Source of the DNA: Pseudomonadota bacterium
GTDB lineage: Bacteria > Pseudomonadota > Alphaproteobacteria > Sphingomonadales > Sphingomonadaceae
Length of the DNA stretch: 8,678 nt
Direction: 5' to 3'
Assembly (NCBI GenBank): GCA_029781465.1
Contig: JAKOWQ010000158.1
Coordinates: forward strand, 1 to 8,678
In this document: positions 7,140-8,678 of the stretch, in pieces
Layout: every line of letters starts with the position of its first letter
Position numbering within the stretch: the stretch's first letter is position 1
Position numbers and translations under genes: made by a program
Notes under the pieces: generated by a model
The model's database searches: none
Told to the model about the DNA's origin: nothing
Seen by the model: the letters and a program-made list of their open reading frames with translations, nothing else

Positions 7140-8678
7140 ATGAGCGGCAGGTTCGCAAGGATTGCGGCATGGACGCTGGCGGCTGGCGCGGCGCTGGCCC
7201 CATTGACCGCACAGGCCAACTCGGCGGCGGCGAGCTATTTCGCCTCGCGCGCCGATCGCAGCGCAGTGCCCAGCCTGCTCTCCAACGATGACAAGGCCTG
7301 GTACAAGGATCTGTTCGCCGCGATCGACAAGGCGGATTGGGCCAAGGTCCAGGCGATGTTCTCGGCCCGGCCAGATGGGCCGCTGCACCAGGTTGCCCTG
7401 GCCGAATACTATCTTGCCCCGACCTCGCCCAGGATCGAGCTCCCCGCACTGCAATCCTGGCTTGGCGGCGGCACGCTTCTGCCGCAGTCCGAGCAGATCG
7501 AGGCTCTGGCCACCAAGCGCGGCGCCACCGTGCTTCCGGCGCTGCCGGGCACCAATTCGCTCTATTCGATGCCCAGCCGGGCCAAACGCATCCGCCCGCG
7601 CGAAACCGGCGACGGCACCATGCCCGGCGCCGTGGCCGCCGCAATCAACGGCAAGATCAAGGCTGACGATCCCGCCGGAGCGCGCGCTCTGCTTGACGGG
7701 ATCGACACCCAGCTGTCCGCCGCCGCGCGGGCCGAATGGCGCGCCAAGGTGGCGTGGAGCTTCTATATCGAGAACGACGATGCGGGTGCCTATGCCCTGG
7801 CCCAGACCGCGGCCGGCGGCGAAGGTCCGTGGGTGGCCGAAGGCTGGTGGACCGCCGGGCTGGCCGCCTGGCGGCTGGGCGACTGCGCTGGGGCCGCCGA
7901 TGCTTTTGCCCGCACCTCCGCCGCCTCGGAAAATTCCGAACTGACTGCTGCGGGATACTATTGGCAGAGCCGCGCGCTGGTGCGCTGCCGCCAGCCGGAA
8001 AAGGCCTCTGCCCCGCTGCGCCTTGCCGCGCGGATGGACGAGACGCTCTACGGGATGCTCGCCGCCGAACAGCTGGGCATTGAGCTGCCCAAGACCCACG
8101 AACAGCCCGATTTCACCCAGGCCGACTGGCAGGATCTGCGCGAGGTGCCCAATGTGCGCGTCGCGGTGGAGCTGGCCGAGATCGGCCAGGACGGCCTTGC
8201 CGACGAAGTGCTGCGCCACCAGGCCCGGATCGGCGCACCGGGGCAGTATCAGCCGCTTTCGCGCCTGGCGCGCGATCTGGGCCTGCCCTCAACCCAGCTG
8301 TGGATGGCCTATAACGCGCCTTCGGGCGGCAGCGCCGAGCCGGCCGCGCGCTTTCCCACCCCAAAATGGACCCCGGCGAGCGGCTGGAGGGTCGATCCGG
8401 CGCTGGTCTATGCCCACACGCTTCAGGAATCGGTGTTCCGGGTGAAGGCCGTCAGCCCCGCCGGCGCGCGCGGACTGATGCAAATCATGCCCAGCGCCGC
8501 GCGCGACCATGCCGCCGATCTGGGCGTATCGGGCAATGCGGCGGACCTTTCGCGGCCCGAAATCAACCTGTCGTTCGGCCAGCAACACTTGCAGATGCTG
8601 CGCGATTCGGCCGGCACCCAGGGACTGCTGCCCAAGGTGATGGCTGCCTATAACGCAGGGCTTTCCCCGGTCACCCGC
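7140..8678 (+). CDS. slt: Soluble lytic murein transglycosylase, 3' end beyond window
   Basis: The frame opens at the ATG at 7140 and runs 513 codons to the right edge without a stop, so the C-terminus is missing. The first 26 residues form a Sec signal peptide (MSGRFARIAAWTLAAGAALA..., with cleavage likely after A-Q-A, residues 24-26). Residues from about 27 to 400 are Ala-rich and helical, like the ring-shaped superhelix of Slt70 proteins. The catalytic SLT domain starts near residue 417: AHTLQESVF holds the catalytic Glu430, followed by SPAGARGLMQIMPSAA and the AYNAG motif at 503-507. These enzymes cleave the beta-1,4 link between N-acetylmuramic acid and N-acetylglucosamine in the periplasm, leaving 1,6-anhydromuramoyl ends, during wall turnover or insertion of envelope machines. 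In-frame GTG and TTG codons lie just upstream of the ATG, so the start could shift by a few residues. It follows the glycosylase-like gene by 40 bp. Confidence 0.93.
   Translation, partial: MSGRFARIAAWTLAAGAALAPLTAQANSAAASYFASRADRSAVPSLLSNDDKAWYKDLFAAIDKADWAKVQAMFSARPDGPLHQVALAEYYLAPTSPRIELPALQSWLGGGTLLPQSEQIEALATKRGATVLPALPGTNSLYSMPSRAKRIRPRETGDGTMPGAVAAAINGKIKADDPAGARALLDGIDTQLSAAARAEWRAKVAWSFYIENDDAGAYALAQTAAGGEGPWVAEGWWTAGLAAWRLGDCAGAADAFARTSAASENSELTAAGYYWQSRALVRCRQPEKASAPLRLAARMDETLYGMLAAEQLGIELPKTHEQPDFTQADWQDLREVPNVRVAVELAEIGQDGLADEVLRHQARIGAPGQYQPLSRLARDLGLPSTQLWMAYNAPSGGSAEPAARFPTPKWTPASGWRVDPALVYAHTLQESVFRVKAVSPAGARGLMQIMPSAARDHAADLGVSGNAADLSRPEINLSFGQQHLQMLRDSAGTQGLLPKVMAAYNAGLSPVTR

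Noticed and set aside
7035..8219. A 394-codon minus-strand frame opposite the transglycosylase
   Set aside because: It has no recognisable domain and overlaps the catalogued Slt frame, whose signal peptide and catalytic motifs are clear.
1..8678. Defence islands, CRISPR arrays, transposons, prophage genes, tRNA genes
   Set aside because: None of the visible proteins belongs to such systems; no regular direct repeats, terminal inverted repeats or tRNA-like folds were noticed on reading both strands by eye.

Overview
The window reads as chromosomal DNA from a high-GC alphaproteobacterium, most likely of the order Sphingomonadales (Erythrobacteraceae/Sphingomonadaceae type). This rests on GC-rich codon use with dense packing, on the protein style of IlvD, IspE and the ETF-quinone oxidoreductase, and on recall that a degenerate uracil-DNA-glycosylase-like gene next to a soluble lytic transglycosylase is familiar in that group. 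The taxonomic call is an inference and was not tested by search.

Layout. From 6240 down to position 1 six genes run on the minus strand in one tight, co-directional series: electron-transfer flavoprotein-ubiquinone oxidoreductase (4591-6240), a Tat-signal cupin-like protein of unknown function (3756-4556), ispE (2934-3749), an N-formylglutamate amidohydrolase-family protein (2200-2937), ilvD (308-2152), and the start of a small lipoprotein that runs off the left edge (1-308). The gaps are 34 bp, 6 bp, a 4-bp overlap (GTGA), 47 bp and a 1-bp overlap (TGATG), so an operon is plausible, though a separate promoter before ilvD cannot be excluded. To the right of 6240 two genes run on the plus strand: a degenerate uracil-DNA-glycosylase-like protein (start uncertain, about 6323-7099) and, 40 bp later, a soluble lytic murein transglycosylase (7140 to the right edge, incomplete). 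The short divergent gap between the ETF-QO and the glycosylase-like gene should hold the promoters of both series.

How the genes work together. The minus-strand set is mostly housekeeping metabolism: electron entry from flavin dehydrogenases to the quinone pool, isoprenoid precursor synthesis (MEP pathway, which feeds quinones and carotenoids), removal of N-formyl groups, and branched-chain amino acid synthesis. The plus-strand set joins a probably non-catalytic nucleic-acid-enzyme relative to a cell-wall hydrolase. I found no RNA gene, CRISPR array, insertion sequence, prophage piece or defence system. The least explained items are the lower-GC cupin-like gene set between ETF-QO and ispE, the cysteine-free glycosylase-like protein, and the lipoprotein coupled to ilvD. 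I see no convincing new multi-gene system.
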